64,000 nt of DNA from CALLCD01 sp039196965 (lineage in GTDB: Bacteria; Pseudomonadota; Alphaproteobacteria; Caulobacterales; Hyphomonadaceae). The stretch spans positions 76,082-140,081 of the forward strand of contig JBCCUK010000006.1 of the NCBI GenBank assembly GCA_039196965.1. The letters run 5' to 3'. Shown here one piece after another: positions 9,019 to 17,358 of the stretch; the stretch's first letter is position 1; each line of letters begins with the position of its first letter. The notes below the pieces were generated by a model that searched no databases, was not told the DNA's origin, and was given only the letters and a program-made list of their open reading frames with translations. The position numbers were made by a program, and so were the translations under genes.

Positions 9019-9914
9019 GATGCGTCCTCGATCATCCAGGCGACAAGGTCTGAAAATGACATGCCGATATGGGCCGCTTGTTCAGGCACAAGCGATGTCG
9101 GGGTCATACCCGGCTGGGTGTTGGTTTCGAGGATCACGAGCCGGTCCTTTGCCTCATCGTAACGAAAGTCGGATCTCGACACGCCGCGACAGCCTAGGGC
9201 CCGATGGGCGATAAGTGCAGCCTCAAGGGCACGCTCTGTAACGACATCGGGCAGATCGGCAGGAACTTTATGTTTCGATCCACCTTGTTCATACTTCGCG
9301 GCAAAATCGTAATACTCTCTTAACGTGGTGATCTCTGTTACAGCGAGCGCACGGTCACCCATGACAGAAACGGTAAGTTCCCGGCCCGGAATAAACTCTT
9401 CTGCCATCAGATAGTCTGAGTACGCCCAGTTCTCCGAGAGAACCTCTGTGGCTGGTCCATTCGCCCCTTTCCTAACGAAAACAATGCCGAAACTGGACCC
9501 CTCGGCCACCGGCTTGATCACATAGGGCGGCTCCAGAGGATGAGAGGCAGCGGCTTCAGCACGCGTTACTGATTTGTCAGCGGCGACGTCTAATCCCATG
9601 CGTTGGAACGCAGCCTTTGACTTAAGCTTGTCCATGGCCAGCGCAGACGCCAGCACACCGGAGTGGGTGTAAGGAATTTGAAGCCACTCAAATATGCCCT
9701 GCACGCAGCCATCTTCGCCCCATGGACCATGCAACGCGTTGAAGATCGCATCAGGTTTTTCCGCCTGCAGGACGGATGCAAGGTCAGCCCCCGCATCCAC
9801 CGGAACAGCAGTGTAGCCGGCATCTTCCGCCGCAGAAATAACAGCCTGTCCAGAGGACAAGGATACCTCCCGCTCGGACGAAAATCCGCCATGTACGACT
9901 GCGACGCGCTTCAT
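9006..9914 (-). CDS. ddl: D-alanine--D-alanine ligase
   Basis: ATP-grasp enzyme making D-Ala-D-Ala for the peptidoglycan stem peptide. It begins MKRVAVVHGGFSSEREVSLSS, the canonical Ddl N-terminus, and contains ATP-grasp strings such as PYVIKPVAEGSSFG and LETNTQPGMTPTSL. The frame is open a further 56 codons upstream, but the ATG at 9914 has GAGAGGA at ideal distance and gives the standard 302 residues. In most alphaproteobacteria murC and murB precede ddl. Here the cluster begins with ddl, facing a divergent TonB-receptor gene. Confidence 0.96.
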   Translation of the reverse strand: MKRVAVVHGGFSSEREVSLSSGQAVISAAEDAGYTAVPVDAGADLASVLQAEKPDAIFNALHGPWGEDGCVQGIFEWLQIPYTHSGVLASALAMDKLKSKAAFQRMGLDVAADKSVTRAEAAASHPLEPPYVIKPVAEGSSFGIVFVRKGANGPATEVLSENWAYSDYLMAEEFIPGRELTVSVMGDRALAVTEITTLREYYDFAAKYEQGGSKHKVPADLPDVVTERALEAALIAHRALGCRGVSRSDFRYDEAKDRLVILETNTQPGMTPTSLVPEQAAHIGMSFSDLVAWMIEDASCLR

Positions 9915-10342
9915 CTTTAAATCCTCTCGAGACTGTGTTGTCCCATGCAGGTCTTGATGGATGATTACGCTCCCGGTGTGGCCAAATTCAGCAATTCCGA
10001 TCACGACAGTAAACACAGAGTTAACCGAACAGTGTTGGGCTCGTTTTTGCGCAGCGGATTTCGATCTCAGTTCACGGAGCATGCCCTTTGGAGCCAGCCA
10101 TCAGTCCAATTTTCATTATTACAGAACTGTAACTTGAGAAGCAGCACAGGCGCATGCTTACAACTGTAGTCACCCAAGGGGAAAACGGTAGTGAAATCCC
10201 TCTGATCGACAATTCTTCGCGGCACCGACTATGGTCCTCCACGGATCAGCGCGTGCCACAAACCAATGTAAGATGGTCCGACAACGGCCTATCTAAAACG
10301 AGAGATGGTGTAATGTGATTACACCGTTTCGGAGAGGTATAC
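9915..10342. other. Divergent intergenic region between ddl and the TonB-receptor gene
   Basis: A 428-base stretch without a convincing gene. It must hold the promoter of the ddl-ftsQAZ block (minus strand) and that of the receptor gene (plus strand). The one clear element is the 19-bp palindrome at 10307-10325. Open frames here are short and have no recognisable product, and no murB or murC remnant is seen. Confidence 0.6.
10307..10325 (+). promoter_or_regulatory. Perfect 19-bp palindrome (operator candidate) before the TonB-receptor gene
   Basis: GGTGTAATGTGATTACACC: two 8-base arms, GGTGTAAT and ATTACACC, around GTG. It ends five bases before the GGAGAGG ribosome site of the receptor gene, so a protein bound here would block transcription or early elongation. 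The half-site differs from the CRP/FNR core. The binding protein is unknown. Confidence 0.6.
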
Positions 10343-12406
10343 GTGCGCATAAAGCCGTCGCATTTGATCATCGCCGCAACGCTGAGCATGGCCTGCCCGC
10401 ACGCAAACGCACAATCGACCCCCTCCTCTTCCACACAAACTCAAACCTTCACACCGGACTACTTCACCCGCTTCGCTCCCCAGACAGCCTTGGACATGGT
10501 CAACGAGTTGCCGGGCTTCGTTATAGAAGATGAGAGCGATGACGATGGCCCGGATCGCGGCTTCGGCCAGGCTTCTGGGAATGTCCTCATCAATGGACAA
10601 CGCATATCCGGCAAATCGAACACGGCCGAAAATGTGCTTGCCCGCATTGCAGCGGAAAGTGTCGATCGTATCGAGGTGCTTGACGGTGCAAGCCTCGATA
10701 TTCCCGGGCTCTCCGGTCAGGTCGCCAACGTCATCGCAGAAGCAAGCGCGTTCGCCGGCACGTTCCGGTACAGGGCGCAGTTTCAAAAAGGCATAGAGCC
10801 CAATCTCGGCGATGGGGAAATATCTGTCTCGGGCAAGCGCGGGGCCCTTGATTGGAACCTCAGCGTCGAACTCGACAATTTTCGTGACTTGAGTGAAGGC
10901 GTGGAAAACCTCTTCGACGGGTCCGGCGACATATTTGAAATCCGTGACGAGTTTCGAACTGATTTCGGCGACGTCACCAACCTTTCGGGAACGCTCGCCT
11001 ATGCCCCGTCCAATGGTCACATCGCCAATTTGAATTTCCGTTTTGGACTGTTCAATTTCACCCTGAGGGAACTCGGCCTTCGACAACCCTTTGATGGCCT
11101 GACAACGTCCCGTACTTTTCTGATCGAGGAAGATGAGTTGAACGCCGAGATTGGAGGAGATTATGAATTCGACCTCGGCCCCGGTCGCCTGAAAGCCATC
11201 ACCCTCTTCAATCTGGAACACTCTCCGATCGTCAACAGCGCCATATCAATCCCGATTGATGGAACACCTGCCTTCGGCAATATCTTTGACGAGGAATCAG
11301 ACGAGTTGGAAACGATCGGGCGGCTGGAATATTCTCTTGCGCCCAGTGTCGGTCAGGATTGGCAAATTGCCGTTGAAAGTGCCTTCAACGTTCTCGACAC
11401 CGTCGCCGAGTTTTCATTACTTACGCCGACAGGCGAGCTGGAGATTGTTCCGGTTCCCGGAGCCACAACCCGCGTCGAAGAGCTTCGTGGTGAAGTGAAC
11501 CTGACCCATGGTCGGCGACTAACCTCGAAAATATCAGCTCAAGCCTCCATTGGCGCGGAAGTATCCCGGCTCTCCCAGTCCGGCGCGACTGGTCTTGAGC
11601 GCACATTCTTCCGTCCCAAGGGTTTTGTCTCCTTTTCCTGGAATGTCTCCAATGCCCTCGACATCACTGCACGAGCAGAACGCGAAGTTGGTCAGCTCAA
11701 CTTCTCCGATTTTGTCTCGAACGTGAATCTTGGTGCTGAAAACGAAAATGCCGGCAACCCTGATCTTGTACCAGAACAGAGCTGGATTGGAGAGATCGAG
11801 TTCGAACAGAATTTCGGCGATTATGGCGCGGCAACACTCGGTGTTTTTGGTGAGCGCATTGAAGATGTTATAGACCGCATACCGATCACTGACACGCTCG
11901 ACGGTGTCGGCAATATCGGCAATGGCAACCGGTTTGGCACGACACTCAACGCCACCCTTAAGCTCGACCCCTTTGGTCTCAATGGTGTTCAGTTCGAAAT
12001 TGAAGGAGAAGCGCGCCGATCCAGCGTCACGGACCCGATCACCGGCAGAAGCCGCCGCATAAACCGCGATCTCGTCAGCTTTGTCCTTGCCGAGCTAAGA
12101 TGGGACGTTCCGAGTACGGATTACGCCTTCATACTGGGATATGAGCAAGAGCGGCAAGCCCGCAATTTCCGGATCGACGAAGCTTCTCTGTTCAATGAAA
12201 TTCCGGGCTTCGCCTTCGTGCAAGCGGAGCATAAAGACATTTTCGGCATGCGTGCCTTCCTGCGGGTCGGCAATCTCGTCAACACCACACAGGGGTTCAG
12301 ACGGGCCATATTTGTCGACAATCGCCTTGGCCCGGTGGACTTCATCGAGGACCGCGAACGCAACTTCAACATCACTTACAGGCTTGGGATTTCGGGTACG
12401 TTTTAA
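10343..12406 (+). CDS. TonB-dependent outer-membrane receptor (plug and barrel)
   Basis: Outer-membrane beta-barrel of 687 residues predicted to import a substrate with TonB energy. A signal peptide ends near residue 24 (ACPHANAQ). A plug domain follows at about 38-120, with ALDMVNELPGF, NVLINGQRISGK and DRIEVLDGAS. The rest alternates strands rich in aromatic residues and ends in LGISGTF, a barrel-type terminal Phe. It starts with GTG, six bases after GGAGAGG. No other transport gene is adjacent, so the substrate cannot be inferred. The gene ends 19 bases from the convergent acyl-CoA-synthetase-like gene. The plug is somewhat short and N-terminal Asp-rich (EDESDDDGPD), so a non-siderophore ligand is possible. 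Confidence 0.85.
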   Translation: MRIKPSHLIIAATLSMACPHANAQSTPSSSTQTQTFTPDYFTRFAPQTALDMVNELPGFVIEDESDDDGPDRGFGQASGNVLINGQRISGKSNTAENVLARIAAESVDRIEVLDGASLDIPGLSGQVANVIAEASAFAGTFRYRAQFQKGIEPNLGDGEISVSGKRGALDWNLSVELDNFRDLSEGVENLFDGSGDIFEIRDEFRTDFGDVTNLSGTLAYAPSNGHIANLNFRFGLFNFTLRELGLRQPFDGLTTSRTFLIEEDELNAEIGGDYEFDLGPGRLKAITLFNLEHSPIVNSAISIPIDGTPAFGNIFDEESDELETIGRLEYSLAPSVGQDWQIAVESAFNVLDTVAEFSLLTPTGELEIVPVPGATTRVEELRGEVNLTHGRRLTSKISAQASIGAEVSRLSQSGATGLERTFFRPKGFVSFSWNVSNALDITARAEREVGQLNFSDFVSNVNLGAENENAGNPDLVPEQSWIGEIEFEQNFGDYGAATLGVFGERIEDVIDRIPITDTLDGVGNIGNGNRFGTTLNATLKLDPFGLNGVQFEIEGEARRSSVTDPITGRSRRINRDLVSFVLAELRWDVPSTDYAFILGYEQERQARNFRIDEASLFNEIPGFAFVQAEHKDIFGMRAFLRVGNLVNTTQGFRRAIFVDNRLGPVDFIEDRERNFNITYRLGISGTF

Positions 12407-12425
12407 GACTTGCTCCAACCGCGCC

Positions 12426-14282
12426 TTACAAACAAATCACGCCCTCTCCCGACGGTTCTGCGTAAAGCGCGGTAACAAGATCTGCTCGCCGATCAATTAC
12501 ACAGCGCTGGTTCACATATCCCTTGTCGGTGATTTCGCCGGCATCGATAGATGGCGGTTCCGTCATAATCAAAAGCCGCTTCAACCGCCGGGACGAGCCC
12601 GGCTCACCGGCATTAAAGGCAGCGGCCTTCGCAGCGAGATCCGCACCGAATTTCGCCATGGCAGCCGCCATGTCTCCTCCAGCCTCGGTCGCATACTGCT
12701 CCACCGCCACCGGTGACGGCCAGACGAGCGCGCTTGCATAATTCCTGTCCTGCCCAGCAATAACGGCATCGAAAATCAGCGGTGAACAGGCCGCGACGAA
12801 GTCCGGTCGCAATACGCCGACGCTGACCCACGTGCCGGAGGACAGCTTGAAGTCTTCGCCCACACGACCATCGAATATAATGCCCTTATTCGGATCATTT
12901 TCATCGACAAGCTTTACCGCGTCGCCAAGGCAGTAGAAGCCTTCCTCGTCGAACACTTCAGCATTCTTTTCCGGCATGTCGAGATAACCCGGCATGACGG
13001 TTGGACCTTTGACCCGCACTTCCAGTTTCGATCCGTTGGGCACGAGTTTCAAAGTCAGTCCCGGCAGTGGCAAACCGATCAAACCGACCCGCTCAACGAT
13101 CCAGTGCACCACCGTTATGCCTTGCGTTTCCGTTGCGCCATACATGGTGAGGATCGGGATCCGCTTGCCCGTCGCCTTGATGGCGAGGTTTTGTATCCGA
13201 TCATAAAGATCATCTGACAGCGACGCGCCGCCATAGGCCACCGTTCGCATATTCTTGAAGAAGGCATGGAGCAGCTCATCATCCTGCTCCATGGCCTCTG
13301 CCAGCATGGCAAGGGCAATGGGGGCTGTGCCGAACGTATCCGGTGAACAGTCCCTTACATTGCGGATCGTCCTGTCGAACAGTGCCGGAGTTGGCTTGCC
13401 GTCATCGATCCAGAAGGTCGCACCGTTAGACAGCGCCCCGTTGAAGTTTACATTCGACCCGGAAATATGGTTCCAGGGCAACCAATCGAGGAACTGCGGC
13501 ACACGATCAGGGTCATAATCAGGATCACGGGAATCATCGCGTAAGCCCTCCACTCCGGCAATCTGACTGCATAGCGCACCCTGGGTCGTCGGCACCGGCT
13601 TCGGCATGCCCGTGGAGCCCGACGTAAAGAGATATTTCGCAATCGTTTCATCGGTCTGGGCATTGAGCGCGGTGTCCACAGCATCCGTAGGGTCCGTCGC
13701 CACCAGATCGGCATAGTCGATCACGTCTCCGCCAGCACCTACAGCTGTGAACACTTTGCAGGAGGAGCAATCGAGCGCGGCCAGCGCCGGTTTGAACGGC
13801 TCCAGTTGCTCAGCGAATATGATAGCCGGTTTAACAGCATTGAAGCAGTGCTTCAGTTTTTCAAAATCCGTCGACATCAGCGAGTAAGGCACAGAGATAG
13901 GCGCAATCGGCACGCCAGCCTTATGGGCTCCCAGCATAATCATGGCGAGACGGATCGAGTTTCCAGAAAGCGCCATCACTGGCGCGTCAGCTGTTGCTCC
14001 CATATCGAGGAAGGCTTGAGCGAGGCTGTCCGTTACGCGCTTTGCCTCGCCATAGGTAATCTCGTCCCAGGCATCGGTCTCCGGGTTCCGCTCCTTCAGA
14101 AATACACGGTCCGGATGTTCCGCAGCTTTCTCATTCAGGAGGTGCCCGATCGTTTGCGGCCGGTCGCCCGGCGGCTGGTTTGGCGTAAGATAAATAACCC
14201 CGCCCTCGCCGCGCGTCATCTTTATGTCCGGAGGCAACTGCCCCAACGCTCGGAACGGTGGCAGGCTCTGACTGTCGGCCAT
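12426..14282 (-). CDS. Feruloyl-CoA synthase-like AMP-forming acyl-CoA ligase
   Basis: Adenylate-forming enzyme of about 618 residues. The AMP-binding signature YLFTSGSTGMPKPV lies at residues 217-230. The A5-like motif is in MYGATETQG and a C-terminal GRVGEDFKLSSGTWVS segment follows. The N-terminal half (PPDIKMTRGEGGVIYL) and overall length resemble the feruloyl-CoA synthase branch rather than fatty-acyl-CoA synthetases. The substrate, perhaps an aromatic acid, is inference, since no hydroxycinnamate pathway gene is adjacent. The ATG at 14282 has AGGGAG upstream and is preferred to an in-frame start 30 codons earlier. Divergent from a small lipoprotein gene. Confidence 0.8.
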   Translation of the reverse strand: MADSQSLPPFRALGQLPPDIKMTRGEGGVIYLTPNQPPGDRPQTIGHLLNEKAAEHPDRVFLKERNPETDAWDEITYGEAKRVTDSLAQAFLDMGATADAPVMALSGNSIRLAMIMLGAHKAGVPIAPISVPYSLMSTDFEKLKHCFNAVKPAIIFAEQLEPFKPALAALDCSSCKVFTAVGAGGDVIDYADLVATDPTDAVDTALNAQTDETIAKYLFTSGSTGMPKPVPTTQGALCSQIAGVEGLRDDSRDPDYDPDRVPQFLDWLPWNHISGSNVNFNGALSNGATFWIDDGKPTPALFDRTIRNVRDCSPDTFGTAPIALAMLAEAMEQDDELLHAFFKNMRTVAYGGASLSDDLYDRIQNLAIKATGKRIPILTMYGATETQGITVVHWIVERVGLIGLPLPGLTLKLVPNGSKLEVRVKGPTVMPGYLDMPEKNAEVFDEEGFYCLGDAVKLVDENDPNKGIIFDGRVGEDFKLSSGTWVSVGVLRPDFVAACSPLIFDAVIAGQDRNYASALVWPSPVAVEQYATEAGGDMAAAMAKFGADLAAKAAAFNAGEPGSSRRLKRLLIMTEPPSIDAGEITDKGYVNQRCVIDRRADLVTALYAEPSGEGVICL

Positions 14283-14459
14283 GGCGTTTCTCCCTGAATA
14301 TCTCTGTTCAAAATAAAGGCATGAATGGCCGCTGGGAGCAAATCCAATGCGATGCGACAGGATTAAAAACATTACCGGTACGTAACCCTGCGGGGTGATG
14401 AGGCATCGGGCGGATACTGCTCTTTTCTGATTGTGTTCATCATCGGGGAGCCAGATTAC

Positions 14460-14891
14460 ATGAAAAACCTTGTCGCCATTGGGCTTTTGAGCGGTGTGCT
14501 CGCGGCCTGCGCCACCACACCCAGCTCAGGCAGTACTGAACTCACCCCACTTCTTGTCGCCAACCAGCCGGGAGATAGCGACATGACATGCGAGGACATT
14601 TCAGCCGAGCTTGATCGCATGTCCGTTATGATCGCCGAAGCCAATCAGGGCGCGGTGAATGCAGAGAACTCAGGAGCAGCGGCCGGCGCTGCTGGCAATG
14701 TTGCGGTCAATGCCGCCCTTTACAGCGGCGCGCTTGGCCGCGTTCCGGGGCTTGGCATCGCAGCAAATGCCGCGAGTGGCATGGCCCAGCGCCAGGCCCA
14801 GGCCGAAGCAGAACGCCAGGCCGAAAACGCGCGCAGAGCAGAACTGCGCCAGACCACACTTACAGGAATAGCAGCTGGGAAAGGCTGTTAG
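14460..14891 (+). CDS. Small predicted lipoprotein, unknown function
   Basis: A 143-residue protein with a signal peptide and lipobox LAAC (Cys17). The mature part has a short acidic helix containing TCEDISAELDRMSVMI. A Gly/Ala-rich stretch (NSGAAAGAAGNVAVNAALYSG) that could span or associate with membrane follows, then an Ala/Gln/Glu helix (QRQAQAEAERQAENARRAE), ending in GKGC. Two Cys remain in the mature protein, near the N-terminal helix and at the end, and might form a disulfide. The ATG at 14460 is ten bases after GGGAG. I do not recognise a functional family; similar Gly-zipper lipoproteins are common in alphaproteobacteria. Confidence 0.7.
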   Translation: MKNLVAIGLLSGVLAACATTPSSGSTELTPLLVANQPGDSDMTCEDISAELDRMSVMIAEANQGAVNAENSGAAAGAAGNVAVNAALYSGALGRVPGLGIAANAASGMAQRQAQAEAERQAENARRAELRQTTLTGIAAGKGC

Positions 14892-14932
14892 CCGGGGGAC
14901 GCCCAAAGGGGGTGCAGAGCGTTGCAGCGGCT

Positions 14933-16657
14933 TCAAACACTTTGCGGCTGCAACGCCTCTCGCATCGATTGAACAACAAACTCGGCAACCCGCTTCGGGC
15001 GCTCGTATAGCAGAATTGAGCTGGCATCCGGCTCAAGGATATAGCGTGCGCTCCTGAGCGATCGCGTCACCGCTTCGACATTCTCCGCGCGGACAATACG
15101 GCAGTTCTCCGGTTGCAACCAGAATTGCGGGCACGCTACCGAAGCCAAGTCTTCGCTCCAGTCAGCATGCTTGGATTTCTCATCAAGAAGATATGGCGCG
15201 CCGTCCTGCTCAACGGAATGAAACAGTCCAAGGGCATGGAGTTCCATGACGCCGGGCATTCGCAGCGCCCCCATATCGGTTTCAGATGAGCTATAGCGAT
15301 CGATCAGAAACTTATCCGCGCCTGATCTGCGAAAATTCCGTACACCAAGGGTATTTGAGAGCTTCAAGATCGAAGGCGCGAAACGCGCTGCCATCGCCGC
15401 AAAACGGACCCGTCGATCCATGCCCGCATAGTGTTCCGGTTTCAGCGGAATACCGCCATTAATTAGAATCAGGGATGCAGACCGTTCCCCGAGCGCATTG
15501 GCGAGCCTTGCCCCGTGGCTTGTACCAAGCTGCTGGGCAACGATATGTACATTTCCTTCCGTATGGAGATTTATTAGCGCCAGGGCATCATCTATCACCG
15601 TTTGCTCAAACAACGCCTCCCGCTTTGGCGAACTTGTATATCCATAAGATGGACGTGATGGTGCCAGCAGGGTGACATTATGTTCGTCCAGATAGCAAAG
15701 GAAGTCTGGATGGAAAAACGGCCCCTGAATCAGAGCGTGAATAAAGACGACGATCCGGGATCCCGACCCATGGCGATAATAGGCAACCGTTCGGCCCTCC
15801 CGCTGAAAGGTTTCAAGATTGGTCGTAGGCGTCTTCCAACTGCTGAGAGTGTCAGAGCTTTGCTCAGTTTCCGGCATTTGCCGGAGCATGTAGGCAATGC
15901 CAGCGGATAGCTGCACGACGTCAGCCATTCGGGCACAACCGACCTTTCTGAGGATGCTCTTTGATTGAGCCTTGATGGTCTCGGGGGACCGCCCCCTCTG
16001 CTCTGCAATATCCTTGGGGCTTTGATTCTGCAGATAACACGCGAGCACTTCCGTTTCAGATGCGGTCAGGCCCAGTGCATTGCCAAGCCGCGACAGTAAT
16101 CCTTCCGACCAATGAACATAGGACAGGGATACGTGCAGTTCATCACCGGAGTGAGCGCTGCTGCGGATAAGACCGAGACAGGCACGGCTATCATCCTCTC
16201 CGACAGATGTTAGAAAGATACGATCCTGATGATCGGATTGGCCGAGGGCGTTTTCAATCGCCTTCACCGCCGTGTGGTCGACCATCAGCTCGTTGAGGGG
16301 GATGAGCCCTTCAGAGCCAATCAGCTTCTCGGCTGCTGCATTGGCCGTGACCATGTGACTGTTTGGATTTATCGACAGAACCGCATGGTGGGTCGCCACC
16401 GCAGCATCGGCATCTTCCGCCGCAATCGCCATATCGAAAACTCTGGCCAGCCGGTCGGCATGGGCATCAAGTTCGGAGTGGGCGGCACCGTTCCCGATTA
16501 TAGATCTATCGACTTCGCCGGTTTCTGGATCGACAGCAAAGAAATCATGTGCGGCATCGAGAAATTTCTCAAACGCTACGTTCTGAAGCGGCACTTCATA
16601 AGCGAGGCCCAAAAGCTCGATATAGGCAGTTTCAGACGATGGATTCGGTGTGTCCAT
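14933..16657 (-). CDS. LuxR-type regulator fused to a degenerate alpha/beta-hydrolase domain
   Basis: About 574 residues from the ATG at 16657. Part order: an N-terminal helical segment (YIELLGLAYEVPL), a PAS-like region at about 85-185 (AVLSINPNSHMVTANAAAEKLIG), a LuxR/GerE HTH at about 195-250 (LTASETEVLACYLQNQSPKDIAEQRG), then a C-terminal alpha/beta-hydrolase fold at about 285-565. The nucleophile elbow GTSHG is intact (Ser380). Where hydrolases have GAGH before LLYERPKRV, this protein has DASS (Ser547 at the His position), and the expected acid loop reads LQPENCRIV. The domain may bind a ligand rather than hydrolyse it. An in-frame ATG at 16741 would add 28 residues, but its ribosome site abuts it. 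No SD is obvious for either start. The divergent gene is a small secreted protein. Confidence 0.8.
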   Translation of the reverse strand: MDTPNPSSETAYIELLGLAYEVPLQNVAFEKFLDAAHDFFAVDPETGEVDRSIIGNGAAHSELDAHADRLARVFDMAIAAEDADAAVATHHAVLSINPNSHMVTANAAAEKLIGSEGLIPLNELMVDHTAVKAIENALGQSDHQDRIFLTSVGEDDSRACLGLIRSSAHSGDELHVSLSYVHWSEGLLSRLGNALGLTASETEVLACYLQNQSPKDIAEQRGRSPETIKAQSKSILRKVGCARMADVVQLSAGIAYMLRQMPETEQSSDTLSSWKTPTTNLETFQREGRTVAYYRHGSGSRIVVFIHALIQGPFFHPDFLCYLDEHNVTLLAPSRPSYGYTSSPKREALFEQTVIDDALALINLHTEGNVHIVAQQLGTSHGARLANALGERSASLILINGGIPLKPEHYAGMDRRVRFAAMAARFAPSILKLSNTLGVRNFRRSGADKFLIDRYSSSETDMGALRMPGVMELHALGLFHSVEQDGAPYLLDEKSKHADWSEDLASVACPQFWLQPENCRIVRAENVEAVTRSLRSARYILEPDASSILLYERPKRVAEFVVQSMREALQPQSV

Positions 16658-16852
16658 TTTAACGATACTGCGTCCCCAAGGCTCCTTCGCCGAACTATGA
16701 GTCTGCCAGTGTTTACCTGACTCGGCAAACCGTAGGTGCATCCCTTCCGGAAACCAATATCACACGATTTGCCAGGCCAGCGACGGATTTCCGAACCTAG
16801 CCCGTTCAACCCGCCATGGAGGCTTCAACCTCAATAAGAACGGATAAATGAA

Positions 16853-17239
16853 ATGAAGATGTCATTGCCGATCAAAACCGCCGCCCTTGCAGGATTGACC
16901 GCCTGCGCAACCCTTGCTGCACCTGCCCACGCCGCCCCAGCCTATGGTTGGCAGTTTAACCCACGCCTTTGCCCGGATCTTGTGGAAGATCGCCTTGACC
17001 AACGCGTTACCCTGTCCCGCCGTGATCTGCGGGAAGATGTTCGTGACGCCCGCCGCCTGAACTGTCCCGCCTCCGCCTGGACCTATGTTGCCGCACCCGG
17101 CGTCGCAGTGGCCACAATTCCCACCGTCTATACCGGCCCCCGCGCCGTCTATGTCGGGCGCGCGGGATACTATCAGTATCCCTCCCGCAGATTCTTTCGC
17201 CGGGGCTCGCCCGTTCGTATCAATATTGTGGTGAGGTAG
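16853..17239 (+). CDS. Small secreted protein of unknown function
   Basis: 128 residues. A typical Sec signal peptide ends near residue 27 (AAPAHA). The mature part is basic with two Cys (PRLCPDLVEDRLDQR and RRLNCPAS) that could pair, then a hydrophobic Pro/Val stretch and a basic end (RRFFRRGSPVRINIVVR). The segment RRDLREDVRDARRLNCP resembles small periplasmic proteins of Hyphomonadaceae-like bacteria, but I cannot name a family. Starts at the ATG at 16853; an ATG four bases earlier is out of frame. Divergent from the LuxR/hydrolase fusion, which might control it. Confidence 0.6.
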   Translation: MKMSLPIKTAALAGLTACATLAAPAHAAPAYGWQFNPRLCPDLVEDRLDQRVTLSRRDLREDVRDARRLNCPASAWTYVAAPGVAVATIPTVYTGPRAVYVGRAGYYQYPSRRFFRRGSPVRINIVVR

Positions 17240-17259
17240 CACCTACCCTCTCCACAACA

Positions 17260-17306
17260 GGCCGGGGCTCCAACTAGAACTTTCCCCTCGACCCGGAGCC
17301 CCGGCC
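17260..17306 (+). terminator. GC-rich 12-bp inverted repeat after the secreted-protein gene
   Basis: GGCCGGGGCTCC (17260-17271) and GGAGCCCCGGCC (17295-17306) are perfect inverted repeats with a 23-base loop. The repeat lies 20 bases after the stop of the secreted protein and about 50 before the MFS gene. No T-run follows, so it may be a transcript-end or processing hairpin rather than a classical intrinsic terminator. Confidence 0.55.
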
Positions 17307-17358
17307 CACGCTTTCGAAAAATCATTGACACAAGCTGCCAATCCGCCAAACGGCGTAT

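Noticed and set aside
10307..10325. CRP/FNR-type site reading of the palindrome
   Set aside because: The arms GTGTAAT/ATTACAC do not match TGTGA-N6-TCACA or TTGAT-N4-ATCAA, so only an unknown operator is claimed.
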